From contig CANQCS010000019.1 of assembly GCA_947589745.1 (NCBI GenBank), forward strand, positions 1-39,377: a stretch of 39,377 nt of DNA, given 5' to 3'. Below the pieces are notes generated by a model. That model was not told the origin of the DNA. It searched no databases and worked only from the letters and a program-made list of their open reading frames with translations. Origin of the DNA: an uncultured Oscillospiraceae bacterium (GTDB taxonomy: Bacteria > Bacillota > Clostridia > Oscillospirales > Oscillospiraceae). Every line of letters starts with the position of its first letter. Position 1 is the first letter of the stretch. Of the stretch, positions 14,963-24,408 are shown one piece after another. Both the position numbers and the translations under genes were made by a program.

Positions 14963-16054
14963 TTGGAGATCGAACTGACCACGCATTCGGCCAATGAGTA
15001 TGACAAGATCCGTTCCGGGCGGATGACCCCCGCAATGGCGGCGGAATACCTGAAGGAGGGCAAGATCGTTCTCCGGGGCTTTCAGGACACGCTGACGGAG
15101 ATGTATCCCCTGCCGGACATCCAGGCCCGTCTGATAGAGGCGTTCCAGGCCGGCGGCGATACGGACCCAAAAAGCGCGGGCAAGAAGGTCCGAAACTGGC
15201 TGAAGGGCCAGAACCGGCCCACCAAGCGGGAGGATATCTTTCGCATCGCGTTTGCCCTCGGCCTGTCCGAGAGCCACGCCAACCACCTGCTGGGCCTCTG
15301 CACCGACTATGGCATCCACTACCGGGACGGCCGGGATGTGATCTACGCCTGGTTCCTCCGCAACCGGGGCACCTATGAGGAGGCCCGCCAGTTCTACCTG
15401 TCCCTGCCGCCGATGCCCCAGTCCTTTGAATCCCAGGCGTTCCCCGGCGACAACCTGACCCGGGAGATACAGGCCATCTTCCGGCGGGTACGGGACCAGG
15501 AGGAGCTGCGCGCCTGCTATATCCTCAATCTGCCACGGCTGGGCGCTCTGCACCTGCGGGCCTACACCTACTTCACCAAATATCTGGATCAGCTGGTCCG
15601 TCCCACGCCCAGTTGGGACGGCGTCCAGGAGCCGGACTGGTCCCTGGACGCGGTGATGGAGAACTATTTCTCCCTGCGGATGCCCTCCAGCCGGGACCGC
15701 TCCGGCTACACCGCCATACAGAAGCTGCTGAAGCACAACTGGCCCAACACCACCGCCCTGAAAAACATCCGCAGCCGCCGGGAGGACGTGCCGCGAAAGC
15801 TGCTGCTCCTGCTGTACGTGGTGACAGAGAATGTGGTGGACGGGGCCTACCACGAGTCCGACGAGGAGTATATCAGCACCGAGGAGCGGCTGGAGGACCA
15901 CTGGTGGACCCTCAACGCCATCCTGACAGACTGCGGGATGCCCACCCTGGACCCCCGGGACCCCACGGACTGGCTGGTGCTGTACGCCCTGACCGCCGAC
16001 GAGGAGTCCATGAGCGAGCGCATGGAACAGGTTATCGAAAAGATATACAATTAG
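14963..16054 (+). CDS. Uncharacterised protein with HTH-like region
   Basis: I do not recognise a named family. The 363-residue protein is soluble and charged, with no signal peptide or membrane segment. Residues ~70-115 read KKVRNWLKGQNRPTKREDIF followed by RIAFALGLSESHANHLLG, a pattern like an XRE-type helix-turn-helix. After it comes CTDYGIHYRDGRDVIYAWFL and a helical region. TTG 14963 is preferred: GGAGG (14950-14954) is 8 nt upstream and a sigma-A promoter lies just ahead. The frame continues upstream into the promoter. It converges on the kinase locus and ends at a strong terminator. A regulatory role is an inference. Confidence 0.7.
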   Translation: MEIELTTHSANEYDKIRSGRMTPAMAAEYLKEGKIVLRGFQDTLTEMYPLPDIQARLIEAFQAGGDTDPKSAGKKVRNWLKGQNRPTKREDIFRIAFALGLSESHANHLLGLCTDYGIHYRDGRDVIYAWFLRNRGTYEEARQFYLSLPPMPQSFESQAFPGDNLTREIQAIFRRVRDQEELRACYILNLPRLGALHLRAYTYFTKYLDQLVRPTPSWDGVQEPDWSLDAVMENYFSLRMPSSRDRSGYTAIQKLLKHNWPNTTALKNIRSRREDVPRKLLLLLYVVTENVVDGAYHESDEEYISTEERLEDHWWTLNAILTDCGMPTLDPRDPTDWLVLYALTADEESMSERMEQVIEKIYN

Positions 16055-16097
16055 AAAGACAGGGCCCGCGCCGGATGGCGCGGGCCCTGTCTTTCTA
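16055..16097 (+). terminator. Terminator after the 14963 gene
   Basis: The stem AAAGACAGGGCCCGCGCC and its complement have a GGAT loop, then CTATT. It starts at the base after the stop codon. Confidence 0.9.
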
Positions 16098-16118
16098 TTG
16101 GCGTGATTCGAGCAAAGC

Positions 16119-16238
16119 GTCATACTGTTCTTCCATTAGAACCATATCGCGTTGCCGTGCAGGAAATGCAGGTACCGCAACGCTTTGCGAGGAGTGTTAA
16201 AGTCCTTTTTGATACTTTTTCTTTCAAGAAAAAGTATC
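16119..16238 (-). repeat. Dispersed palindromic-head element, copy 3
   Basis: In minus orientation the head is GATACTTTTTCTT-GA-AAGAAAAAGTATC, with the tail extending to about 16119. The TGA stop of the kinase gene (16237-16239) is formed with bases of the head. Confidence 0.85.
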
Positions 16239-19200
16239 ATTCCGGTTTGCGGCGTTCCATCTCGGGGCCGCTCCAGCTTCCTCTGTAGCCGGCGTCGGGC
16301 GAATCGTAAAAATCATTTCTGATATACGCCTCTCCCCGGTTCTCCACATGGCCGCTGATCTCCACTATGCCGTACCACAGCTCCAGCTCCCCCTCATTGA
16401 GAAGGGTGCCGTTGATGTTGACCGCGTCGGTCAGGATCAGGTGGCCCCGGTTGGTCACGTCGCAGTTCAGATCGATATTCTGCCACGCCGAACCGACCAG
16501 TTCTATACCGCCCTCATTGAGCACACTCTCGCAGGACAGGTTCGCACTGGCACTTGGGATTTTGATGTGGCCGCGGTTGGTGAGGGTGCCGCCCTGGATA
16601 TTGGCGCCGCTCAGGCCCAGATAGCCGGCCTCATCCACCTCCACGCCGCCGGAAATGCCGAGGGTCCGGCGGCTGAAGAAGCACCCTTCGTTCACATGCA
16701 GCAGCGCGCCCTCGTTCAACTGGAACTCCTCCAGGTTCATGAAGATGCTGTGGGGACCGGTGACATAGACGCCGCCGCAGCCATAGGTGGTACCGGCGTT
16801 GAGGACAAGTCCGTTATTCATGCGGATCTCACCGCCGCCCATGTCGATCTCCGCCCCCATGGACAGCATCCCGGCGAAGTATACATCCAGGTTTCCGCCC
16901 TGCAGCCGGAGGATGCTGCCGCCGGAGAGCTCCAGGTGGCCCTGCTCTCTGATGGAGAGGCCGCCCACCGTCAGCTCACCGCCGTTCAGCATCACGGCGC
17001 GGGCGTTCAGCGTACCCTCCACCACCAGGCGGCTGCCGCTGTCGATCTGAAGGACCCCGGCCACGTCCAGGTCCCCCTGGACCGCCACATCGCCGGTAAC
17101 GGCAACGACCTGGTCCGTTTTGACTGCTTCCCGGAGCGAGGCCTCGTCCGCGCCATAGGCGCTGGGCGGCGCCGTATACCATCCGCCTGCCACCGCGCAT
17201 TTGACATCCGGGTAATCTGTCAGCTGCCCGACGTCGTCCCAGGTGAAGATAATGCCGGGGCCCTCTATCGTGCCGCCGGTCATCTCCAGCGCGGACAGCC
17301 TGGAAAGCTCCACGCCGCCCTCGATGCGGACCTCGCCGGACACCTCCACGCACCCGGCATGGCGCACGCAGAGGATGGAGTAGTTATCCAGCCACGCGCC
17401 GTCCTCCACCACCACCCGGCCATAGGTCCTCATATCGTGCTCCATCGACAGCTGCAGGAGGCCGCCGGACGATACGGTGAGGGTGCCGAAGTTGGAGAAT
17501 AGACCGCCGAACAGCTCCAGGGCGCAATCATACGGGCTGCTGGGGGCAAGGCGCATATCACCGAAATTGTTGATGAAAGAGGTGATGTACTGTCCGTGCT
17601 GCAGGGCTATCTCCCCAAAATTGAGAAGATAGGAGCTGTTCGTGGCGTAGATATCGATATCGGCGCTGCCGAAGTTGAGGAAGGTCCCGCTGTTGTCCAG
17701 CTGGAAGGACCCCTCCAGCCGTCCGTGGCTGACCAGCGGAGCGCCGGACATGAAGAGCGAGTTCCCCGGCCCCGGCGGGCAGGACAGCGTTTCCCCCTCC
17801 TCGATCAGCAGGGGCTTGCCGACCTCCAGCCCGCGGTCCATGACAAAGCCGGTATCCACCACGATGGCGGTCACCCGCCGGTCATTCTGGGCCGCATCCA
17901 GCTCCTCCATGCTGCTCACGTGGGCCGCGTCCTGAAAGACAGTCTCCTCGTCCAGGGCCAGATACTGCGCCTGCACGATTTCGACATTGCTGCCCATCAG
18001 ATCGCCAGCGTTCTCCAGCCACACGCTGCTAATATACATCCAGCCACCGTCGCCGGCGGTAACGCGGCCGCCGTCCACGGTCCGCAGGAGGCCGTCGCCG
18101 CTGTAGTAGCCGTCCACCTCCAGGCTTCCCCCGTTGGCAACGGTGAGGGACCAGTTGTTGATGAGATCACCGCCTTCCAGCAGGCGGATAGGCGCGGACA
18201 CCGTCACCGGCGCCTGGATATCCAGAACGCCGGAGCCGATCTCCAGCGGCTTGGAGATCTCCACAGCCTCTTCCAGGACCACCACCGAGTCCGGGGCGAA
18301 CCGGATGGAGCCTACGGAGTCATCCTCCATCCACGCCTGGAGCTGGCTGGCGCCGCCGTCGCTTGTGAGCGTCTCCACCCGGCCGGCGGGGGCGGAATTC
18401 CCGTCCTCCCCGCCGCCGCCCGGTCGGTTCTCCTCCTGGCGGTCATCGCCCTGTTGGTCCGTATCCTGCCGGCCGCCGTCCTGCAGGCTGCTGTCCGAGC
18501 TGTTGTTCGATTCCCGGCCGGAGAAGGCCCGGAGGCCCCAGATGAGCCCGGCGCCGGCCAGCACCACCGCCAGAGCTGCGGCAATGCCGCCCATCACGGC
18601 CGGACGCCGCAGGAGCGCCAGGATCCGGTCCGGCCACGCCTCCCGCTTCGGCTCTGTCTCTGACGCAGGCACAAGCTGCGTCTCCGTCTCAGGCACCGTC
18701 TTCGTCGTCTCCGTCTCAGGCGCAGGCTCCGTCTTAGCCGTCTCCGTCCCAGGCGCAGGTTCTATCTTAGCCGTCTCATGCTTAGCCTTAGGCGCAGGCG
18801 CCATCTTATAGAGGGCGGTGTGGAACTCCTCCGCGGAGCGCCAGCGGGCCCTGGGATGGACGCTGAGGCCCTTGAGGAGCGCCTTTTCCTGCTCCTCCGT
18901 CATCTCCACCCCCAGCTGACGGGGCGGCACCAGCGTGTCGTCCAGCAGCCGGTCCATGGCCTGCGGCGGCCGTTTGCCGGTGATGCAGTAGTAGATGGTG
19001 GCGCAGAGGGCATAGACGTCGGTCCAGGGTCCCTGGCCGTCGCTGGAGCTCTGGTACTGCTCCAGCGGCGCGTAGCCGTGGCGCAGCATGATGGTCATGG
19101 TGGCGTCGCCGTTGGCGGACTCCCGGGCGCACCCGAAGTCCAGCAGCCGGACCTGCCCGCGCTCCAGCATCAGATTCTCCGGGCTGATGTCCCGGTGGAT

Positions 19201-19767
19201 CAGCTGCAGCTCGTGCATGGCGGTCAGGGCGTCAAAGAGCGGCTCGATGGTCTGCAGGAGCTCCTGCGCCGGGATCTTGCCGCCCCGCTGGGCAACCAGC
19301 TCCTTAAAGGTGGTGCCGTCGATGAACTCCATGACGATATAGGCGGTGTTGTTGGCCTCAAAGAAATCCTTGACGCTGACGATGCTGGGCTGGCGGTCCA
19401 GGCGGGCCATGGTCTGGGCCTCCCGCAGGAAGCGCGCCTTTCCGGTGCGGAACTGCTCGCTGCTGCTGCCCATGTAGCTTGTGATGTTCAGGGCGGCGGC
19501 GCTGTCCCGGGTGGCCCTGTCAGCGGGGAAATACTCCTTCACCGCCACCTTCAGGTCCAGGACCAGGTCCCGGCCGATGTAGGTGATGCCGAAGCCACCC
19601 TCTCCCAGGACCCGCCCCACCAGGTACCGCTCCCGCAGCACCGTGCCCGGGGGAAGATGCCGGGGCTGGGGGGTGTAGTTGCCGGCGGTGAGGCCGCAGC
19701 TCCCACATGGGCTGCCGTCCTTTACCGGGGACATACAGTAGGGGCAATATTCTGTCTTCAACTCCAT
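16237..19767 (-). CDS. Zinc-ribbon transmembrane Ser/Thr protein kinase with large repeat ectodomain
   Basis: The 1176-residue membrane kinase has an N-terminal zinc ribbon (CPYC...CGSC, 8-24), then a kinase domain (~45-320) with loop GEGGFGITY, Lys77 in VAVKEYF, Asp193 in HRDISPEN and Asp210 in DFG. The key catalytic residues are present. A Thr/Glu/Pro-rich linker (~330-375, several TEP/TET) leads to one membrane helix (~391-412). The ~760-residue outer part consists of strand repeats such as LNGGELTVGGLSIREQG and NRGHLILTDAVNINGTLLNE, resembling a beta-helix. The start has GAGGAGG 7 nt upstream. The stop overlaps a dispersed repeat, so the C-terminus may have been trimmed. It is the last gene of the signalling locus. 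Confidence 0.9.
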   Translation of the reverse strand: MELKTEYCPYCMSPVKDGSPCGSCGLTAGNYTPQPRHLPPGTVLRERYLVGRVLGEGGFGITYIGRDLVLDLKVAVKEYFPADRATRDSAAALNITSYMGSSSEQFRTGKARFLREAQTMARLDRQPSIVSVKDFFEANNTAYIVMEFIDGTTFKELVAQRGGKIPAQELLQTIEPLFDALTAMHELQLIHRDISPENLMLERGQVRLLDFGCARESANGDATMTIMLRHGYAPLEQYQSSSDGQGPWTDVYALCATIYYCITGKRPPQAMDRLLDDTLVPPRQLGVEMTEEQEKALLKGLSVHPRARWRSAEEFHTALYKMAPAPKAKHETAKIEPAPGTETAKTEPAPETETTKTVPETETQLVPASETEPKREAWPDRILALLRRPAVMGGIAAALAVVLAGAGLIWGLRAFSGRESNNSSDSSLQDGGRQDTDQQGDDRQEENRPGGGGEDGNSAPAGRVETLTSDGGASQLQAWMEDDSVGSIRFAPDSVVVLEEAVEISKPLEIGSGVLDIQAPVTVSAPIRLLEGGDLINNWSLTVANGGSLEVDGYYSGDGLLRTVDGGRVTAGDGGWMYISSVWLENAGDLMGSNVEIVQAQYLALDEETVFQDAAHVSSMEELDAAQNDRRVTAIVVDTGFVMDRGLEVGKPLLIEEGETLSCPPGPGNSLFMSGAPLVSHGRLEGSFQLDNSGTFLNFGSADIDIYATNSSYLLNFGEIALQHGQYITSFINNFGDMRLAPSSPYDCALELFGGLFSNFGTLTVSSGGLLQLSMEHDMRTYGRVVVEDGAWLDNYSILCVRHAGCVEVSGEVRIEGGVELSRLSALEMTGGTIEGPGIIFTWDDVGQLTDYPDVKCAVAGGWYTAPPSAYGADEASLREAVKTDQVVAVTGDVAVQGDLDVAGVLQIDSGSRLVVEGTLNARAVMLNGGELTVGGLSIREQGHLELSGGSILRLQGGNLDVYFAGMLSMGAEIDMGGGEIRMNNGLVLNAGTTYGCGGVYVTGPHSIFMNLEEFQLNEGALLHVNEGCFFSRRTLGISGGVEVDEAGYLGLSGANIQGGTLTNRGHIKIPSASANLSCESVLNEGGIELVGSAWQNIDLNCDVTNRGHLILTDAVNINGTLLNEGELELWYGIVEISGHVENRGEAYIRNDFYDSPDAGYRGSWSGPEMERRKPE

Positions 19768-19823
19768 ACCGCCACCTCCTCGTTTGTCTTATTCTGCATC
19801 TGCATTACTCCAGATCATCTCTC

Positions 19824-19940
19824 ATGCTCTTTCTTGAAAGAAAAAGCATCAAAAGGAACGTTTATTCCGCTGCCGAAGCGCTGCGGTCCCTGCGTCTTCC
19901 GCACGGTAACGGATGATTCTTCCAATAGGAGGATCGTATC
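19824..19940 (+). repeat. Dispersed palindromic-head element, copy 4
   Basis: The head is ATGCTCTTTCTT-GA-AAGAAAAAGCAT, with TAC/GTA replaced by TGC/GCA and pairing kept. Then come CAAAAGGAACGTTTA, CACGGTAACG and an end at GTATC. It lies between the two kinase genes in the opposite orientation to them. Confidence 0.8.
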
Positions 19941-19961
19941 GGGCACATGCGTCCGGGAGGT

Positions 19962-22358
19962 TTACGATCCGTCCGCCGGCGGGGCGACGAAATAGGCGCC
20001 CATGTAGTAATCGCCGTCGCTGCCCTGAACGCAGGCGGCCCCCAGCTTGGTGTAGTAGCTGCCCAGAAATTCCGGGAAGTCCTCGTCACTCTCAGGCTTT
20101 CCAAGCCGGTCTACTGCATACTCCGTGGCGATGGCCTCCAGTTCATCGCGGGTATCCTCCTGGCCATAGCATCCGTCGAGCAGCCCGCCCCAGTCGGTGA
20201 TCCCCAGCTCCTCAAAATCGGCTCCCCAGGTGTCCCCCAGATCGCCATTGCGGAGGTCCTCCTCCAGCCTCCCTGCCATGAGGGAGGCCCCCCGGAGCAT
20301 ATCATAGTCCGGTGCGACGCGGGCCGCCTCTGCGGGCCGGGCGGCGTTGATGGCGTTCGACAGCCTGCAGGTGAACAGCCACGCATCGGCAAGGCCCTCC
20401 TCCGGGGCGCTCCACTGGAAGCGGTCATACGCGGCGAAGTCAATGAGCATATTCTCCGCCAGCCCGATGGCGATTCCTTCCTCCAGATGGTCCAGCGCGC
20501 CGCTGTCGATCCAGACGGTGCCGTCGAGCTCGATCCAGCCGAGATCGATGCCCCCGTCTTCCAGCGGCCGGATGTCCAACAGGACATAGCTTCCGTCCTT
20601 CGTCTCACACACCAGGGAGACGGCGTCCGGATAGTCGTCGTTATAGCCGTGCTCAAACTTCACCACAGGCCCTCTGCAGGTGTCCATCCCCACATAGAAG
20701 ATGCCGGTATCCGCGGGCACTTTCCAGCCGGAGACGCCGCCGGTGCTGCTCATGAGCCACCACAGATGGTCGCAGCCGCTGAAGCTGGTGGGGTCCGTGG
20801 TCACGTCGCTGTAGGCCTCTACAGCCAGCATCGTCAGGCAGCCCCGGAAGGCGTTGGCCCCGATGGCCTCCAGCTTCTCAGGCAGCAGGAGCATCCCGTC
20901 CACCGCCGCGCCGGCGAAGGCGTTCGCGGCGATCCGGGTGACAGGCACGCCCTCGATCTCGTCCGGCATGCTGTACATGGGGTCCTCGCCGGAGTAGCCG
21001 GTGAGAACCGCATAGGTCTCGTCTACGATCTCATAGCTGTAGCCGTCCTCCGTGGTCCCGCTGCGGACCGCGGGTTCCTGCGGCTGCTCCTCTCCGCCGC
21101 CCTGGCTGCCCGGGGAGCTCTGGCCGTTTGAGGCGGCCAGTCCGCCGGATCGCTGGCCGGAGTAACTGCGGCTGCTGCCGGACAGAAGGAGGATGATGCT
21201 CACGACCACGACCACCAGCGCCGCCACAGCCGCCACCAGGACCTTGTTGGACCGGAGCCAGCCGCCGGACGTGCGCTTCTGCGGAGGCGGCGTGGTGCCG
21301 CTGCCGCCGCCTTCCCCGGCGGCAGCGGCACCCGGCGGAGGCGGCGGCAGCCGGGAGGATGCCTCCCGCAGGGCGGCCTGGAACTCCGCCATGGTCTGGT
21401 AGCGGTCGTGGGGCGCCATGGACAGCGCCTTCATCAGCACCGCCTGCTGCCGGGGATTGAGGACGGCGGGGGGCTGGAGGGGGTCCGGCCGTTTGATATC
21501 GGTACGGCCGTAGGGGTCCACCTCGTTCATGGCGAACAGCCGGTCGTTGGCGTCTATGGGCTCCCGGCCGTTGAGGCCGTACCAGATGGTGGCGCCCAGG
21601 GCGTACACATCGGTATAGAAGCTCTGCTGCTCCGCCGTCTCCGCGCTGGAGCTCCGCTGCTCCATGGGCGCAAAGCCGGGCTTGTACAGGACGGTCAGCC
21701 GGCCGGCGCCGTCTGCCACGCGGGCGGCGCCGAAGTCCACCAGCTTCAGGGTGCCGTCAGGCATCCACATGATGTTGTCCGGGCAGATATCCCGGTGGAT
21801 GATGCCGCGCTGGTGGATCCAGATGATGCCGTCCATGAGCCGGTCGATCTTGGGCAGCAGCTCCTGAGGGGACAGGGCGCCCTTCTCCCGTACCACTTTA
21901 TAGAGGGGGATGCCGTCCAGGTACTCCATCACCAGGTAGGCGGTGTCGTTTCTCTCCACGTAGTCCAGGCCCCGCACCACCGCCGGGTGGCTGTCGGTCA
22001 TGGACGCCAGCACCTGGGCCTCCTTGAGGAAGCTGATGCGGCCGTTGTTATAGGCCACGTCCATGCCGGCGCGGGGTGTCACGGTGACGCCGTCGGCGCC
22101 CCGGGAGGCCCAGCCGCACTGGACGGGAAAATACTCCTTCACCGCCACCCTGGTCCCGGAGCGCAGGTCCATGGCGATGTAGGTGATGCCGAAGCCGCCC
22201 TGCCCCAGGACCAGTCCCAGCTGATAGGTGCCTGCGCTGCCCTCCAGGACAGTGCCTACGGGGAGCTGGCCGGGGAGGTTGGACGCGTCGTTAGAGGTGC
22301 CGCAGTATTGGCAGGTCTGTCCCGTCATGGGGCGCAGGCAGCGCGGACAGAACTCCAT
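19962..22358 (-). CDS. Zinc-ribbon transmembrane Ser/Thr protein kinase with BspA-like LRR ectodomain
   Basis: The 798-residue protein has a zinc ribbon (CPRC...CQYC, 4-19) and a kinase domain (~44-330) with GQGGFGITY, Lys74 in VAVKEYF, Asp190 in HRDICPDN and Asp208 in DFG. A Pro/Gly-rich linker leads to one membrane helix (~372-393). The outer part begins with a Ser/Gly linker and LRR_5/BspA-type units (IEGVPVTRIAANAFAGA, LPEKLEAIGANAFRGC), then a C-terminal region I do not recognise. The key catalytic residues are intact. The start is 3 nt from the protease stop, with GGGAGG 10 nt upstream, so co-expression with the protease is likely. The ectodomain differs fully from the next kinase, implying a different signal. 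Confidence 0.9.
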   Translation of the reverse strand: MEFCPRCLRPMTGQTCQYCGTSNDASNLPGQLPVGTVLEGSAGTYQLGLVLGQGGFGITYIAMDLRSGTRVAVKEYFPVQCGWASRGADGVTVTPRAGMDVAYNNGRISFLKEAQVLASMTDSHPAVVRGLDYVERNDTAYLVMEYLDGIPLYKVVREKGALSPQELLPKIDRLMDGIIWIHQRGIIHRDICPDNIMWMPDGTLKLVDFGAARVADGAGRLTVLYKPGFAPMEQRSSSAETAEQQSFYTDVYALGATIWYGLNGREPIDANDRLFAMNEVDPYGRTDIKRPDPLQPPAVLNPRQQAVLMKALSMAPHDRYQTMAEFQAALREASSRLPPPPPGAAAAGEGGGSGTTPPPQKRTSGGWLRSNKVLVAAVAALVVVVVSIILLLSGSSRSYSGQRSGGLAASNGQSSPGSQGGGEEQPQEPAVRSGTTEDGYSYEIVDETYAVLTGYSGEDPMYSMPDEIEGVPVTRIAANAFAGAAVDGMLLLPEKLEAIGANAFRGCLTMLAVEAYSDVTTDPTSFSGCDHLWWLMSSTGGVSGWKVPADTGIFYVGMDTCRGPVVKFEHGYNDDYPDAVSLVCETKDGSYVLLDIRPLEDGGIDLGWIELDGTVWIDSGALDHLEEGIAIGLAENMLIDFAAYDRFQWSAPEEGLADAWLFTCRLSNAINAARPAEAARVAPDYDMLRGASLMAGRLEEDLRNGDLGDTWGADFEELGITDWGGLLDGCYGQEDTRDELEAIATEYAVDRLGKPESDEDFPEFLGSYYTKLGAACVQGSDGDYYMGAYFVAPPADGS

Positions 22359-22361
22359 GCC

Positions 22362-23636
22362 TTAGACGCCTCCCTTCCCGGTGATCACAAAGGACTGCTG
22401 CTCCGACCCCAGGCAGATGCGGCTGCCCTTGGTGAGCTGGACCGGCTGGTCCTTCACCAGGGGCTGCCCGTCCACGGTGGTGCCGTAGGAGGAGCCCACA
22501 TCCTTCAGGTACAGCTTTCCTCCCTGGAGCGCCAGGACGCAGTGGCGGCGGCTGACGCCGGGGGTCCTGTCGGGGAAGACCAGGTCGTTGGCGGTGGGGT
22601 CGGTGCCGATGCGCACGGGGACGCCCTCGTTGATGGCGAAGCGGCGGCCCGCAAAGGCGCCGGCCACACCCTGGATGCGGTACTCCTCCCGCACAGGCTC
22701 CTGCACAGGCGGCTCCACGGGGCGCTTCTTGCTCTTCCAGACGATGACAATGATCACGGCAACCAGGATGACCGCCAGGGCGGCCAGCGCGATCACCACC
22801 CAGTTGGGGCCGGCGTCGGAATCCCAGTGGATATCCAGGTCGTCCAGCGTATCCTCCACATATTTGATCCGCACGGACGCATAGGTGTTGTCATCCAAGC
22901 TGATGGGATCCATGCCGAGGCCATAGGTGTTGATCCCCACCACGGCGCCCTTGGAGTTGAGCAGAGGGCCGCCGGAGTTGCCATGGTTGATGGTGGCGTC
23001 ATGCTGGATGAGGCGGGTGTCACCGAAGAGGCCGGAGGTGGTGAAGCGGGATACCACGCCGGCGGTGATGGTCACATCCTCCACGTTGGCCAGCAGCTTT
23101 TCGCCATACTCTCCCTTTTCGTATCTGTCGGAGGTCCCGGGATATCCCAGCACATACACCGGGTCGCCCTCTTTCAGGCTATCCTCCTTGGCCTGCAGGG
23201 GGAGGGCCACACGGCCCTCCACAGGCTCCGCGGCCCGAAGCACCGCAAAGTCGGGATAGCCGCCCTCCTGGTTGTAGATCACCTCGCAGGGGATGCACTG
23301 GCTGGTGTCCAGGCCGGTGCCCGGGTTATAGGCGCTGCTGTTTTTCAGGATCCAGACGTTGACGGCGGGGAGGTCGACCCGGCGGTCGTTTTCGACATAC
23401 AAATAGGTGTTGACCACATGGTGATTGGTAATAAAAATGTCGGTGGTCTCCCCGGCCTTTCCCACGCCGAATCCGGAGCCCAGGCTAAGCGAGCCATCCG
23501 GTCCCAGCGCGACGATACGGACCACGCCGTTTCGGGCCGCGTTGACCGCGTCGCTGCCGCTGCCGGTTCCGCACCCGGCCAACAGGGCCGCCATCATCAC
23601 CAAGGCCATCAGAAAAGCGTATGCTCTGCGTTTCAT
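22362..23636 (-). CDS. Membrane-tethered trypsin-like serine protease with cytoplasmic FHA domain
   Basis: The 424-residue protein starts with a lipoprotein-type signal (MALVMMAALLAGC, Cys ~22) and a protease domain carrying the triad His ~73 (TNHHVV), Asp ~129 (YPDFAVL) and Ser ~221 (GNSGGPL). One membrane helix (~279-300) follows, then a basic stop (KSKKR) and a C-terminal FHA domain (~341-420) with VRIGTDP and GVSRRHC. The protease would sit outside and the phosphothreonine-reading domain inside. ATG 23636 is chosen because AGGAGG (23645-23650) precedes it; the upstream ATG at 23654 overlaps that site. It lies between a PP2C and a kinase gene. Confidence 0.9.
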   Translation of the reverse strand: MKRRAYAFLMALVMMAALLAGCGTGSGSDAVNAARNGVVRIVALGPDGSLSLGSGFGVGKAGETTDIFITNHHVVNTYLYVENDRRVDLPAVNVWILKNSSAYNPGTGLDTSQCIPCEVIYNQEGGYPDFAVLRAAEPVEGRVALPLQAKEDSLKEGDPVYVLGYPGTSDRYEKGEYGEKLLANVEDVTITAGVVSRFTTSGLFGDTRLIQHDATINHGNSGGPLLNSKGAVVGINTYGLGMDPISLDDNTYASVRIKYVEDTLDDLDIHWDSDAGPNWVVIALAALAVILVAVIIVIVWKSKKRPVEPPVQEPVREEYRIQGVAGAFAGRRFAINEGVPVRIGTDPTANDLVFPDRTPGVSRRHCVLALQGGKLYLKDVGSSYGTTVDGQPLVKDQPVQLTKGSRICLGSEQQSFVITGKGGV

Positions 23637-23664
23637 CTCTCTATTCCTCCTCATTATAACATGT

Positions 23665-24384
23665 TCATGCCTGACCGTCCACCCACACGGCGGCGGCTGT
23701 ATTGTTGTCGTTGTCGGCGGGGACCCGCTCCGCCAGCCGCTGGCGCATCCGCGCCAGCCAGTCCTCCGGGTCCGCCGCGGCCCGCAGGTCCGCGGCCATC
23801 TCGTCCTCCAGCACGTACTCCCAGAAGCCGTCGGAGCAGAGGAGAAAGGCGTGGCGCCCCGGGGACAGGTCCCGCTGGGCGGTTTCCACCATCAGCTCCG
23901 TGTCCTGTCCCAGGGCCCGCAGCACCCGGTTCCGGTCCGGATGGTGCCGGATCTGATCCCGCTCGATCTGCCCCAGCATCACGCCGATCTGGGCCGCGCT
24001 GTGGTCCCGGGTCTGGAAGTCCAGCGTCCCGTCCTGGAAGTGGTACAGCCGGGAGTCCCCGGCGTGGGCCCATACGGCCCGCCCGGGCTCCAGGGCCAGC
24101 ACCACCGCGGTGGTCTTCATGGCGCACATGGGGGTCTGGAGGGACCGGACCCGCCGGTCAGCGGCCTGGATCAGCTCCGTCAGCTCCGCCCGGTCCGCCC
24201 CGCCCCGCCAGAGGCCGCAGATGGTGTCCGCCGCCTCCGAGGAGGCCCGCTCGCCGCCGCCGTGTCCGCCCAGGCCGTCCGCCACGATGAGGCACAGCCG
24301 GTCCCGGCCCCGCTGGACACAGCGGACCGTGTCCTCATTGCGGAGGCGGCCTCCGATGTCACTGTAGGTCGCGATTTGGATCAT
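23665..24384 (-). CDS. PP2C-family Ser/Thr protein phosphatase, soluble
   Basis: The 239-residue enzyme removes phosphate from Ser/Thr using two metal ions. Family motifs are RNEDT (near residue 16), VADGLGGHGGGE, AHAGDSRLY, RDHSAAQ, LCSDGFWE and DNNTAA, with all metal-binding Asp residues in place. There is no membrane segment. AAGGAGG lies 7 nt before the ATG. It lies between a second PP2C gene and the protease-FHA gene and presumably resets the phosphorylation made by the two kinases. Confidence 0.94.
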   Translation of the reverse strand: MIQIATYSDIGGRLRNEDTVRCVQRGRDRLCLIVADGLGGHGGGERASSEAADTICGLWRGGADRAELTELIQAADRRVRSLQTPMCAMKTTAVVLALEPGRAVWAHAGDSRLYHFQDGTLDFQTRDHSAAQIGVMLGQIERDQIRHHPDRNRVLRALGQDTELMVETAQRDLSPGRHAFLLCSDGFWEYVLEDEMAADLRAAADPEDWLARMRQRLAERVPADNDNNTAAAVWVDGQA

Positions 24385-24408
24385 ATGGGAACCTCCTTGC
24401 CATCGCCG

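Noticed and set aside
23637-23658. Upstream ATG at 23654 and a TATAAT on the minus strand before the protease gene
   Set aside because: The ATG overlaps the ribosome site of the start at 23636, and a start site from this -10 box would fall inside that ribosome site.
21408-24290. 960-codon open frame on the plus strand
   Set aside because: It lies antisense to kinase 2, the protease and PP2C genes; high GC produces long false frames, and the product is low-complexity.
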